A model generated the notes under the pieces. That model worked only from the letters and a program-made list of their open reading frames with translations. It was not told the origin of the DNA and did not search any database. The position numbers and the translations under genes were made by a program. This document shows positions 1 to 8,578 of a stretch of DNA of 64,000 bases, piece after piece. Every line of letters starts with the position of its first letter. The stretch's first letter is position 1. This DNA is from Leptospira harrisiae. GTDB taxonomy: Bacteria; Spirochaetota; Leptospiria; Leptospirales; Leptospiraceae. Location of the stretch: assembly GCF_002811945.1 (NCBI RefSeq), contig NZ_NPDX01000001.1:1930501-1994500 (forward strand). The letters run 5' to 3'.

Positions 1-964
1 CCATTACTTCAGTAGAACCAAGAACTAGAGACAATGGTAAACTTGATGCAGCACCCTTACCGCAACATAGTATATCCGGTTCCACACCGTAGTGCATATA
101 ACCAAATAACTTTCCTGTTCTTCCAAATCCTGCCTGCATTTCATCAAAAGCAACAAGGATGTTGTTTTTATGAGCAAATTCAACCAAAGCTTGCACAAAT
201 TCCTTAGGATAAAAAACAGCACCCCAACCTTGAAAGGTTTCCAACATAAAACCAGATATATCTGTTTTCGGGTCGATGTTTTTTTCTTTGCAGAGTGTTT
301 CCAATCCCTTTGTAAAGAAAAGAACTGGATCTTTTACTGCTTCCTCTCTCCAAGGATAAGGAAAAGGTAGATGGAAAATATTTGGATCTAAATATCCTAT
401 CCACTCCTTCTGGGTAGGATTCCAACCCATCATTTGGGCACCTAACGTTCTTCCATGCCAATTTCCTTCAAAACAGATAATTCCACCTTTTCTTTTTCCT
501 TTCTTTTGACCGTGAAGCCTCATGAGTTTTAATGCGCACTCAGTTGCTTCGGTACCTGCAGATAGTAAAAATGCCTTTTCAAATTGTTTAGGGGTATTTG
601 CAATTAGGTATTCTAAATATTCAATTCTCTCCAAATTTCCATAGGTATAAGTATGTAACAATGGTTTATCGAGAACTTTTCTTAAAGCCTCAACAATTCG
701 TTTATTTCCATGTCCGGCATTTGTTACAAAAATGGTGCTACTGAAATCGATCCAAGTATTCCCCCATTTATCCGAAACTTGGAATCCCTCTGCTTTGTCC
801 CAAATAATAGGCATTTGGCCATGCATAGAACGTGATTCTGCTTCATACATTCTCTCTAAAAGAGAAACACTTTCCGGAACAGGAATTTGTGTCTGAATAA
901 CTCTATATTTTGAATTAATCTTTTCAACGTTTTGTGGAATATGACTAAATCCGTGACCTGCCAT
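1..964 (-). CDS. Class III (glutamate-1-semialdehyde-type) aminotransferase, 3' end beyond window
   Basis: Reading the minus strand from an ATG at 964 gives an open frame to the left edge (321 codons), beginning MAGHGFSHIPQNVEK. It carries the class III PLP fold: a mid-protein segment FEGNWHGRTLGAQMMG, then VAFDEMQAGFGRTG (the cofactor-contacting Asp) and EPDILCCGKG, whose Lys is the expected Schiff-base lysine. The family transfers an amino group to an aldehyde or ketone, or moves it within the molecule. Its ATG directly follows the stop codon of the CMP-sugar synthetase gene upstream, so the two are coupled. In this context it probably aminates a sugar acid or a precursor; the substrate is unknown. 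The C-terminus is outside the window. Confidence 0.85.
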   Translation of the reverse strand, partial: MAGHGFSHIPQNVEKINSKYRVIQTQIPVPESVSLLERMYEAESRSMHGQMPIIWDKAEGFQVSDKWGNTWIDFSSTIFVTNAGHGNKRIVEALRKVLDKPLLHTYTYGNLERIEYLEYLIANTPKQFEKAFLLSAGTEATECALKLMRLHGQKKGKRKGGIICFEGNWHGRTLGAQMMGWNPTQKEWIGYLDPNIFHLPFPYPWREEAVKDPVLFFTKGLETLCKEKNIDPKTDISGFMLETFQGWGAVFYPKEFVQALVEFAHKNNILVAFDEMQAGFGRTGKLFGYMHYGVEPDILCCGKGAASSLPLSLVLGSTEVM

Positions 965-1708
965 TTACTTTTTCTCCATTTGATTCAAATATTCTAATAA
1001 AGGCGAACCATACTTTTTTATTTGGAACTCGAGTATATCTAATTCTTCAGGCGAGTCTACCTCAGTACATGCTGGGGAGACGTACCCGATAACTCTATTT
1101 CCGTGAAACAACTCCGTATTTAATATAAAAGAACTTTTTACAACATCAACATAGCCATCAGGAATATAAACATCTGGGTAAGATTGTCTCGGTAAATTAA
1201 AACGATCTAAAGATGTCTCCTCTGAAGTTAAAGCAGTTAAATAACCTTGATTGTTTTTTCGAAACCACTTGAATGGGGATTCTGAACAAAGGTGGGCAGA
1301 TCTTAATGCAGTTGCCTCTTTATCTAATTCTAATATCTCAACAGCTTGATCAATGTGTTTAGGATCTCTTAGTGGCGTTGTTGGCCGTAAGTGAACCCAA
1401 AACTCAGGAACATTTTGTTCATGATCTTTCACCCACTGCATAGCGTGTAACATAAAATCTCTATCAGTGGATGTATCAGTCGAAAATTCAGAAGGTCTGA
1501 GAAAGGGAATTTCGGCCCCATATCTTCTTGCGATTGCAGCATACTCTTCAGAGTCAGTCGATACTATTGTGCGACTTACTGCTTTTGACATTACTCCAGC
1601 TGCAATGCTGTAGGCTATCAATGGGTGCCCGCTCAACATTGCTAGATTTTTATCTTTTATACTTTTTGACCCACTGCGAGCTGGGATAATTGCAATTGCT
1701 TTATTCAT
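965..1708 (-). CDS. Acylneuraminate/CMP-sugar cytidylyltransferase (NeuA family), second copy
   Basis: 247 residues. The N-terminus IIPARSGSKSIKDKN is the CTP-binding signature of CMP-acylneuraminate synthetases, which activate nonulosonic and related 2-ulosonic acids with CTP. Further family motifs are VSTDSEEYAAIARRYGA, LRPSEFSTDTS and a WVHLRPTTPLRDP segment. It is distinct from the LegF-like protein at 9791-10483 and lies beside a second NeuB-like synthase, so it probably activates that synthase's product. It sits in the same operon, four bases after the TIM-barrel isomerase gene and directly before the aminotransferase. The sugar it activates cannot be read from the sequence. Confidence 0.88.
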   Translation of the reverse strand: MNKAIAIIPARSGSKSIKDKNLAMLSGHPLIAYSIAAGVMSKAVSRTIVSTDSEEYAAIARRYGAEIPFLRPSEFSTDTSTDRDFMLHAMQWVKDHEQNVPEFWVHLRPTTPLRDPKHIDQAVEILELDKEATALRSAHLCSESPFKWFRKNNQGYLTALTSEETSLDRFNLPRQSYPDVYIPDGYVDVVKSSFILNTELFHGNRVIGYVSPACTEVDSPEELDILEFQIKKYGSPLLEYLNQMEKK

Positions 1709-1712
1709 ACTT

Positions 1713-2540
1713 TTATTCTATTAAAAAATTCCTACGAACCCAATCTAATTGACGTTTAAATATTTCAAGTCCTTCATCATCGCGATAAGCTTGCATTATA
1801 AAAGGTCCGGAATAATTTAACTCTCTTATCTTTTTAAGGACCTTCTCAAATTTGGCATCACCAGTACCTAACTCAACTGAACCTGAATTTAATTTTCTAT
1901 CTTTAATATGAATGTCCGTTATATGAAGTCCATAAATCTCAAATTCCTCAATTGGGTTAAATCCTAAGGATGCGCTATTACCAATATCATAATTTACAGT
2001 TACAGCCTTTGAGTTAAAAATCTTTATTACATCTAAAAATTGTTTAGGCTCCAAATCCGTCTCTAACGATAAATTTATACCCAATATCTCTGCTTCTTTT
2101 ACGAGTGGAGACAAATTTTCAAAGAATACTTTTTTGTCGGAATCAGATTTTAAGGAGGATTGGTCAACACAAGGAACTACAATGTCTTTCACTCCCAGTT
2201 TCTTCCCATTCTTTAGTAATAAAGAAAGAACATTTTTGCTTGTTTCAACAATACCCGAATCTGCTGAATGGAACGGTGCTTCCATAAAATAATCAGCACA
2301 AACAGATACAACTTTAACTCCAGTTTTTTGAATAGTATCTTGGATTTCACTGATACCAGAATCAGTTAACAAAGGATTCTTTTCGTAATCATTATAGTCA
2401 AGTATGAACTCAATACAATCTAAACCCAAAGACTTTGCGATTGGGAACTCTTCTTGCCAATAACCAAGGGGATGAGCCTGATATCTGTTTTTAAATTTTG
2501 GAAGTAATCTACCTTGCATTACACCTAATAAATTCTTCAT
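1713..2540 (-). CDS. Sugar phosphate isomerase/epimerase-like TIM-barrel protein
   Basis: 275 residues starting MKNLLGVMQGRLLP. The pattern is that of the xylose isomerase-like/AP endonuclease 2 TIM barrel: an early GLDCIEFILDYND strand, LSLETDLEP (likely metal-ligand Glu), VNYDIGNSASLG (Asp), HITDIHIKDR (His/Asp) and a C-terminal FIMQAYRDDEG. The family isomerises or epimerises sugars using a divalent metal. It is unrelated in detail to, but of the same fold as, the C-terminal half of the NeuB fusion at 3993-5885. It probably prepares a sugar for the second acid-sugar module. The start is supported by an AAGGA sequence about nine bases upstream. Confidence 0.8.
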   Translation of the reverse strand: MKNLLGVMQGRLLPKFKNRYQAHPLGYWQEEFPIAKSLGLDCIEFILDYNDYEKNPLLTDSGISEIQDTIQKTGVKVVSVCADYFMEAPFHSADSGIVETSKNVLSLLLKNGKKLGVKDIVVPCVDQSSLKSDSDKKVFFENLSPLVKEAEILGINLSLETDLEPKQFLDVIKIFNSKAVTVNYDIGNSASLGFNPIEEFEIYGLHITDIHIKDRKLNSGSVELGTGDAKFEKVLKKIRELNYSGPFIMQAYRDDEGLEIFKRQLDWVRRNFLIE

Positions 2541-2542
2541 AA

Positions 2543-3418
2543 CTATATGTCCTTCTTCCTCGAGACAGAAGCAATGATGGTATCGGTAAGTCCATTTGCT
2601 GCTAACACTGATTCGTAAGTTTGATCCAAAATATCAGAATTCAAATGGTTCCAAATTTTATGGCCACCTGGTTTTCCCTTAGCCAACCAATAGAGATGAT
2701 TGGATAGCGGATAACGTTGAATAAATTTAATCCAATTTAGTTGTAAGTGAGTTTTTTTAACAAGGGAACTAAAGGTTTGGGCATTAAACAAAAACAAATG
2801 TTGGCTCCAATAAGTAAACTCAGAGAAAGCCTTGTTTTCATAGAGTGTTAACAGAGCATCATTTGAACTTGGAACTTCGATAATTAGCTCACCCGTATTA
2901 GTTAGGAACTTCGAAAGTTCATTGATAATAGCAACTGGATCAGATAAATGTTCTACCACATGAAAAGCAGTAATTAAATCATACTTTTTTGCAGTTTTTG
3001 AAATTTCATCTAAACTGGTAAAAACTGAAATTTGGTTATTGTTAAAATGGCTTTGCAAACGAGTTTCTAATTCCACTCCATCTGCCACTTTGGCGACATC
3101 TTTTGCCTTAATTAAAAATCCGCCAACACCACAGCCAAAGTCGAGGACACTGCGATTGGATATTTTTTCTTTCAAAAATTGGAATCTGCGATCATCGTCT
3201 TTTTCGGTTTCATTTAACCATTCAGCTATTTCAGGTAAGGAATTTCCATGCATACCCGATTCTTGATAATGTGCCTCATGAATGTGGTCAAAAGAAGATA
3301 AAAAAACCAAACCACAAGATAGACATTCTTTTACAATAAGCTGATCATTATCTCGAACTTTACCAGGCCGATTCTGAAAAGAATTTGTATTACAAAGATA
3401 ACAGGTGTTTATATTCAT
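2543..3418 (-). CDS. Class I SAM-dependent methyltransferase with N-terminal zinc-ribbon-like Cys pairs
   Basis: 291 residues. The N-terminus has two Cys pairs, CYLC (about residues 6-9) and CLSC (about 32-35), resembling the small zinc-binding module of sugar C- and O-methyltransferases. The SAM-binding motif I is VLDFGCGVGGFL, followed by DLITAFHVVEHLSDP, typical of Methyltransf_23-type enzymes. It lacks the long C-terminal domain of TylCIII-type C-methyltransferases. Its ATG overlaps the gmhA stop by four bases (ATGA), so it is translationally coupled. It probably methylates a sugar or chain end; acceptor and atom are unknown. See the finding on Wzt for a possible chain-capping role. Confidence 0.82.
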   Translation of the reverse strand: MNINTCYLCNTNSFQNRPGKVRDNDQLIVKECLSCGLVFLSSFDHIHEAHYQESGMHGNSLPEIAEWLNETEKDDDRRFQFLKEKISNRSVLDFGCGVGGFLIKAKDVAKVADGVELETRLQSHFNNNQISVFTSLDEISKTAKKYDLITAFHVVEHLSDPVAIINELSKFLTNTGELIIEVPSSNDALLTLYENKAFSEFTYWSQHLFLFNAQTFSSLVKKTHLQLNWIKFIQRYPLSNHLYWLAKGKPGGHKIWNHLNSDILDQTYESVLAANGLTDTIIASVSRKKDI

Positions 3419-3993
3419 TTTAAGAAATAATTATCCTCAACTAGACCACAAATAATATGCCCAATCATAATATGAGATTCCTGAATTCGCTCAGTCCGAC
3501 CGGAAGGAACACAAATACATTCAACTAAATCTTTTAACTTACCCCCGGATTCTCCTGTTAAACCAACAACATGGAGCTTTAAGGACTTGGCAGTTTCAAT
3601 GGTTGCTAGAATATTCTGACTATTACCACTTGTCGAAATTGGAATATAAACATCACCTGCACGAGCAATCGCTTTTAATTCTCTAACAAAAATTTGGTCA
3701 TACCCATAATCATTCCCAATAGCAGTTGTTGAAGAACTATTGGTACCGAGAGCAACGGATGCAAGTGGGGCTCTATCAAACTGTAGTCTTGAAATAAACT
3801 CAGCAGCCAAATGTTGTGAGTCAGCAAAACTTCCCCCATTACCTGCAAAAATTATTTTTCCTTCTGATTTTAGTGATTGTAAACACAAGTTAGCTAAAGT
3901 ATCAATTTGCTTTAAGATGGATTCCGATTTAATTATATTTTTTTTAACGTCAATCGATGATTGAATCACAGCTTGGATTTTCTCAAGTGACAT
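3415..3993 (-). CDS. gmhA: Sedoheptulose 7-phosphate isomerase
   Basis: 192 residues, the usual GmhA length. The SIS domain shows GNGGSFADSQHLAAEF (sugar-phosphate loop), STSGNSQNILATIE (phosphate-binding SGNS) and the active-site segment QESHIMIGHIICGLVE with the conserved Glu and His. GmhA converts sedoheptulose 7-phosphate to D-glycero-D-manno-heptose 7-phosphate in the cytoplasm, the first step to nucleotide-activated heptose. The remaining three enzymes of the GDP-heptose route (HddA, GmhB, HddC) lie just upstream in the same operon. The gene abuts the NeuB fusion (one-base overlap) and overlaps the methyltransferase gene by four bases. Confidence 0.92.
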   Translation of the reverse strand: MSLEKIQAVIQSSIDVKKNIIKSESILKQIDTLANLCLQSLKSEGKIIFAGNGGSFADSQHLAAEFISRLQFDRAPLASVALGTNSSSTTAIGNDYGYDQIFVRELKAIARAGDVYIPISTSGNSQNILATIETAKSLKLHVVGLTGESGGKLKDLVECICVPSGRTERIQESHIMIGHIICGLVEDNYFLK

Positions 3994-5885
3994 TAAAGAA
4001 TCCCTTCCAATTTTTCAAGTGCGATCCAAAAGCCTTCACCACCATTTTTATGGCCTTGCCAAATTTCAGGAATGAACCAAGCATTAGGTGCTAATTCAGC
4101 AAAAATTTTTCCCAACCTTTTAAAATCAATTTCTCCCTCTCCAACTTGTAAACCTTCTCCATTGAGACCTTTCGCATCACCCATATGAATATGAGCAGTA
4201 AACGGTGCGATCCTAGTTGAAAAATCATAAAAGTCGTAACCGAAATGATTACAGGTTAGCATTGTGTGAGAAACATCATAACACATACGTAAATTTAACT
4301 TTTTACACCATTCCTCAATTTCCGAAATATGTACAAAAATATTCTGATATCTTTGACCACCAAAATGCCAAGGAAAAGGTGCCATCGTTTGTGGAATCAA
4401 TTCTACGCCTTCCATATTTAACAATTGAAGACTTTCACCAAAACGTTTGTAATACGCAGGTAAAACATCTTTTGGAAGATTTCCATCCATAGAAATTCCA
4501 CCAATATTAGCAACGATGTACGGTCGTTTTGTTTTTGGGAAAAATTTCTTCAAGGAGCGAGTGATATCAATGACTCTCTGAGTTTCCTTTAATGAAATTT
4601 TGCGATACTCATCGTCTGGAGTAGCTAAATCCATTAAATGGCTGCCTTCAAACAATTCTGGAGCATGAACAACAAAATCACAATCATAGGTTCCAGTAAG
4701 ATATTTGCCAGGATCCAATTCCATATCGGAATAAGATAAGTGAAATTCAAATAAATCTGGTTTTACTCTATTGTAATATTCTTGAAAATCATGGTAACGA
4801 ACTGGAACACCCCAAGGGTGAGTGAATTGATACTGTTTAGGTTCAATCCTTTTTTCCGTTAAATCTGAAGGGAAAAAATAATCTTCTTCTATCAAATCAC
4901 GTTGAATTTTTTTACCAATTAAATCATACATTTTTTGCGGAGAAAGACCTTGGCCTGGGCTTAATACTTTTATCATCTCTCGAGTGATGACAGTTCCTTT
5001 AGGAATTGTTTGAGCAGCCACACAACTTTTTGAAAGATTTTCTCGATTGATCATTTCACCCTGGCTAAGTTTACGCTCGTATTGAGTTGATCCTATAGCC
5101 TGCTCAATTTCGCGAATTCCTTGCACCAATTTACTGAATTCATTAGCTTCCAAACTTGCTGCGTGGTCTGGTCCTTCCATATTCCTATCAAGTGTTAAGT
5201 GACGTTCAACTACCATTGCTCCAAGAGCTACCGAAGCCAAGGTAACATTTATTCCCCTTTCATGCCCAGAATAACCAGTGTAACTATGGAATTCCTTTAA
5301 TTGTGTCATCCACTTTAGATTAATATCATGAAGTGGAGCTGGATATGTACTATTACAATGTAAAAAAACAAACTCTACCTTTGCCTTATTTAAATAATCA
5401 CGTGTAAAAAGAATTTCTTCTGTTTTACTCATTCCTGTTGAAAGGATTAGAGGTTTTTTAGTTTCTATCAATCTGTCCAAAAGGGTTAGATTTGTTAAAT
5501 CAGCAGAAGCTACTTTGTAAGCAGGTACAGGAAAGGATTCAAGGACATCGACGCTTTTGTTGTCCCAAGGAGTACACAAATACAAAATTCCTTTTTCTTT
5601 GGAATATTCATTGAGTTTGCGATGAAATTCTTTATCTAATTCAAATTTTTCAAGAAGGTCTAAGATATACTCAGTTCCCAAATCTTCTCCTGATTTATTC
5701 AAACTTTTGCTTCTATATACTTCTTCCAGATGGCGCATTTGGAATTTCGCACAATCGGCTCCAACCGACACAGCAAGATCAACCAGTTCAAATGCTTTGT
5801 TTAAATCACCATTGTGGTTATTTCCTATTTCAGCAATAACGAAGGTTCGACCAAATCCAATTTCAAAATTTCCAATTTTTATCAT
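3993..5885 (-). CDS. NeuB-family synthase fused to SAF domain and C-terminal TIM-barrel isomerase
   Basis: 630 residues. Residues 1-275 are a NeuB-type PEP-condensing synthase barrel (IAEIGNNHNGDL at 18-29, HCNSTYPAP at 176-184, GYSGHERG at 204-211, ERHLTLDRNMEGPDH at 227-241). Residues about 287-347 form the SAF/antifreeze-like domain that closes the active site in this family. Residues about 352-630 are an extra xylose isomerase-like barrel with likely metal ligands in CYDVSH (535-540), HIHMGD (565-570) and IPEIW (605-609). A normal NeuB is about 340 residues, like LegI here at 15274-16293. The fusion suggests that one polypeptide isomerises a sugar and condenses it with PEP. It lies between the heptose kinase and isomerase genes. 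The substrate is unknown. Confidence 0.88.
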   Translation of the reverse strand: MIKIGNFEIGFGRTFVIAEIGNNHNGDLNKAFELVDLAVSVGADCAKFQMRHLEEVYRSKSLNKSGEDLGTEYILDLLEKFELDKEFHRKLNEYSKEKGILYLCTPWDNKSVDVLESFPVPAYKVASADLTNLTLLDRLIETKKPLILSTGMSKTEEILFTRDYLNKAKVEFVFLHCNSTYPAPLHDINLKWMTQLKEFHSYTGYSGHERGINVTLASVALGAMVVERHLTLDRNMEGPDHAASLEANEFSKLVQGIREIEQAIGSTQYERKLSQGEMINRENLSKSCVAAQTIPKGTVITREMIKVLSPGQGLSPQKMYDLIGKKIQRDLIEEDYFFPSDLTEKRIEPKQYQFTHPWGVPVRYHDFQEYYNRVKPDLFEFHLSYSDMELDPGKYLTGTYDCDFVVHAPELFEGSHLMDLATPDDEYRKISLKETQRVIDITRSLKKFFPKTKRPYIVANIGGISMDGNLPKDVLPAYYKRFGESLQLLNMEGVELIPQTMAPFPWHFGGQRYQNIFVHISEIEEWCKKLNLRMCYDVSHTMLTCNHFGYDFYDFSTRIAPFTAHIHMGDAKGLNGEGLQVGEGEIDFKRLGKIFAELAPNAWFIPEIWQGHKNGGEGFWIALEKLEGIL

Positions 5886-7270
5886 AATAACGTAATTTCC
5901 TCTTTATGTAGTTCTTCTCGAACAGTCCATGCTTGTAATCCTTCTGAATCGAAACGGAATGGCCGATAGTTTAAACCAACGGATTCCATCCAATTCAAGA
6001 GCTCATGTTTTAAAAACGGTGGTACATAGAACAAAAAGAATCCTCCACCGCCAGCTCCTAATAATTTTCCACCAATGGCACCATGTGCAATTGCGTCTTC
6101 ATAAATTTTGTCAAGAAATTGATTTGAAATTTTGGAACTCAAACCTCTTTTGATTTCCCATGCTTTATGCAAACACAAACCAAACTGTAATAACCTACCC
6201 CGAAGTAAATGGTTTCTCATTTCGTAAGTGAGTTCCACGTTCGATTGAACCTTCTGCTTCACATCAGTTTGTTTCATAGATTCACGCTGATCATCATGAA
6301 TATTTCCTGAATCATGCGTGGTCGCAGTATCACAAAGAATCAAACTTTCCTCTAACTCAATCATGGTGTCTTTTGAAAGACGCAAAGGATGTACGATATT
6401 CTGATCCATAGCAAATTCCATAAAATTAAATCCGCCGAAAACAGTTGCATACTGATCTTGCCATCCACCTGCGATTCCCAAGTCCAAACGTTCTGCCTGA
6501 AACGCCAACTCTGCTAGTTCATGGTTGTCCCATTTATCCTTTCTGAATTGGTTAAAACAACCAAGAATAGCCGATGCAACAACCGCCGATCCGCCAAGAC
6601 CTGAGTTCATCGGATAATCAGAATAAACAAATAAATCGAATCCAAAACTTGGCCTTGCAACTTTTATAATTGATTGGAATAATTTGAAACTAGTTTCCCT
6701 TTTTGTTAATTCCTCATAATCTGAAAACTCAATTGAAGTTTTTAAATCTCTCGAATGGAGGAAAATTTTATAATCTTCTCTGATTCGGAGTGTTGCGTGA
6801 GTGTATAAGGAAACAGTTGAGTTGATTACGGCACCTTTTTCATTACTAAAAAAATGAGTAAGGTCTGAACCTCCACCACCGAAACTGATACGAACGGGAG
6901 ATCGTGCTCTAGCATAAATTTTACGTTCTTCTAAATGTGGTAATTCATCCTTGGTAACAATTCCCACCAAAGTCTTGTTATCATCAAGAATAGGAATAAA
7001 ACGAATCCTTGAATCTAACATTTTCAGAAGTTGCTCTCGAGGTGATTGACTTGATGCCCAAGTAAACTCTCGATTCATACTCTCCGAGATTGGTGAATTT
7101 AAATTTTTTCCATTTAACAAATTTCTTCGAATATCACCATCGGTCACTAGGCCGACTACTTGGTTCATGTCATTTTTAACTAATGCAAAACCAAGGTGGT
7201 TTGTCTCAATCCTCGCTAAAGTTTGTTCAATCGAACTATTGATTGTTACTAAAAAAACATCAAAATTCAA
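5882..7270 (-). CDS. hddA: D-glycero-D-manno-heptose 7-phosphate kinase with N-terminal CBS pair
   Basis: I place the start at TTG 7270: it gives a TTGA four-base overlap with the upstream stop and has GGGAG eight bases before it, whereas the longest frame starts at TTG 7300 with a 34-base overlap. From there the protein is 462 residues. Residues 8-110 are a CBS pair (TDGDIRRNLLNGKNLNSP at 43-60). Residues 118-462 are a GHMP kinase with SFGGGGSDLTHF, the ATP loop GLGGSAVVASAIL and a C-terminal GGKLLGAGGGGFF. HddA phosphorylates C1 of heptose 7-phosphate. Typical HddA has only the kinase part, so the CBS pair is an added regulatory module. Confidence 0.88.
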   Translation of the reverse strand: MNFDVFLVTINSSIEQTLARIETNHLGFALVKNDMNQVVGLVTDGDIRRNLLNGKNLNSPISESMNREFTWASSQSPREQLLKMLDSRIRFIPILDDNKTLVGIVTKDELPHLEERKIYARARSPVRISFGGGGSDLTHFFSNEKGAVINSTVSLYTHATLRIREDYKIFLHSRDLKTSIEFSDYEELTKRETSFKLFQSIIKVARPSFGFDLFVYSDYPMNSGLGGSAVVASAILGCFNQFRKDKWDNHELAELAFQAERLDLGIAGGWQDQYATVFGGFNFMEFAMDQNIVHPLRLSKDTMIELEESLILCDTATTHDSGNIHDDQRESMKQTDVKQKVQSNVELTYEMRNHLLRGRLLQFGLCLHKAWEIKRGLSSKISNQFLDKIYEDAIAHGAIGGKLLGAGGGGFFLFYVPPFLKHELLNWMESVGLNYRPFRFDSEGLQAWTVREELHKEEITLL

Positions 7271-7977
7271 AGTGTATGCTCCCGACCAGATAAAATCCAA
7301 TTTTGGAATCGCTCATAATCTTCTGGGATTCCTATGTCTATAAATTCAGTTTTCAAAGGTACTGCCCTTAATTTCTTTTGCAAAACCAAATCTGGGAATA
7401 CATCTTTTTCCATAGAAAATTCACCTGCCCTTCCGATAAAATGATCCGAATGCAATTTGTAAAGACCAGCATTTATCCAACCTTCACCTGCATTTTCCAT
7501 TTTCTCCTCAAATTTCTGGATGATTTCTCCTTCGATTGATACCTTGCCATATCGTGAAACATCAGAAATTCGAATGACACCAATGGACGGAGAAACCGAA
7601 GTTGCAAGCAAATTCATAGATTCCGCATCAACCCAAGTATCAGCATTAACAATCAAAAATTCGCCTTGGAATTGAAGAGATTGAATCGTATATGCAACAG
7701 AACCGCCTGTACCCAATAATGAAGGTTCCACTGAATAATAAATTTCGCAATCCCTCAAAACTGTTTCCCTTAAAGTTTCAATACAATCAATGATTAGGGA
7801 CGATTTATGGTGTAGTAAAAAGTAAAACTTTTTAAATCCTTGATTGAGATAATTTTCCAATAGATAGAGAAGAAAAGGTTTCCCATTAACTGGCGCCAAA
7901 GGTTTCGGCACATCGTTTACAACAGAAGCTAACCTTGTACCTCGTCCACCCGCTAAAATAAAAATTGGTATCTCCAT
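7267..7977 (-). CDS. hddC: D-glycero-alpha-D-manno-heptose 1-phosphate guanylyltransferase
   Basis: 236 residues from ATG 7977; a TTG one codon earlier also opens the frame, but AAGG lies five bases before the ATG. The nucleotidyltransferase signature is FILAGGRGTRL, followed by VPKPLAPVNGKPFL, and NADTW is the metal-binding Asp motif. HddC joins heptose 1-phosphate and GTP to give GDP-D-glycero-alpha-D-manno-heptose. The assignment to HddC rather than another sugar nucleotidyltransferase rests on similarity to that family and on the adjacent gmhB, hddA and gmhA genes. It is followed by hddA with a four-base overlap. Confidence 0.87.
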   Translation of the reverse strand: MEIPIFILAGGRGTRLASVVNDVPKPLAPVNGKPFLLYLLENYLNQGFKKFYFLLHHKSSLIIDCIETLRETVLRDCEIYYSVEPSLLGTGGSVAYTIQSLQFQGEFLIVNADTWVDAESMNLLATSVSPSIGVIRISDVSRYGKVSIEGEIIQKFEEKMENAGEGWINAGLYKLHSDHFIGRAGEFSMEKDVFPDLVLQKKLRAVPLKTEFIDIGIPEDYERFQNWILSGREHTL

Positions 7978-8005
7978 CAAAACCTTCTTTTTTAAAAAAA
8001 TTGAA

Positions 8006-8554
8006 TCATACTAAAAAAGGAATTACCTCTTTCAGATTTTCTATTACAGTCGCTTGCGGATGAGGAGTTTGTTTTTTTTTATTAGGATTCAATAGTAGGA
8101 AATTTTTTTGAATACCAGAGTTAAAGCCAGCTTCCAAATCCGTAACTTGATCACCCACTAAAAGTGATTTTTCTAAGTTTATAGAAAATCTCTTTGCTGC
8201 CTTTAAGATCATCCCAGGATTCGGTTTTCTGAAGTTGGAAGACCGTTTGTATTTTTCGTTTCCAAAATCAGGGTGATAGGGACAATAATAGACTTTTGCA
8301 ACATTACAATTTTGTTTCTTAAATTCACCTAACATCCATTTTGTTAGTTTATAAAAATCTCTCTCCGAGTAATATCCCCGAGCAATTCCAGCTTGATTGG
8401 TGATAACAAAAATCAAATAATCATTTGCATTTGCAATGCGACAAAGTTCAAAAATTTCAGGCTTAAATTGAAAATCCTGAGTCCGATATACATAATCTAA
8501 ATCTTCGTTGATCACTCCGTCTCGATCCAAAAACAGGGCTTTATTGGTTAACAT
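8006..8554 (-). CDS. gmhB: D-glycero-D-manno-heptose 1,7-bisphosphate 7-phosphatase
   Basis: 182 residues, the normal length for GmhB. HAD-superfamily motifs: LFLDRDGVINED (nucleophile and acid Asp), FVITNQAGIARGYY (motif II Thr and substrate loop), a YYCPYHPDFGN segment matching the zinc-loop region though with fewer Cys than the classical loop, FRKPNPGMI (motif III Lys) and LVGDQVTDLEAG (motif IV). It removes the 7-phosphate from heptose 1,7-bisphosphate, leaving heptose 1-phosphate for HddC. It is 28 bases upstream of hddC and downstream of the glycosyltransferase-like gene, within the same operon. Confidence 0.9.
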   Translation of the reverse strand: MLTNKALFLDRDGVINEDLDYVYRTQDFQFKPEIFELCRIANANDYLIFVITNQAGIARGYYSERDFYKLTKWMLGEFKKQNCNVAKVYYCPYHPDFGNEKYKRSSNFRKPNPGMILKAAKRFSINLEKSLLVGDQVTDLEAGFNSGIQKNFLLLNPNKKKQTPHPQATVIENLKEVIPFLV

Positions 8555-8578
8555 TTACTTTCCAGAACCAACATTATT

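Noticed and set aside
7271..7300. Longer start for the CBS-HddA protein
   Set aside because: It adds ten residues with no CBS homology and a 34-base overlap; the TTG at 7270 has a better ribosome site and a TTGA junction.
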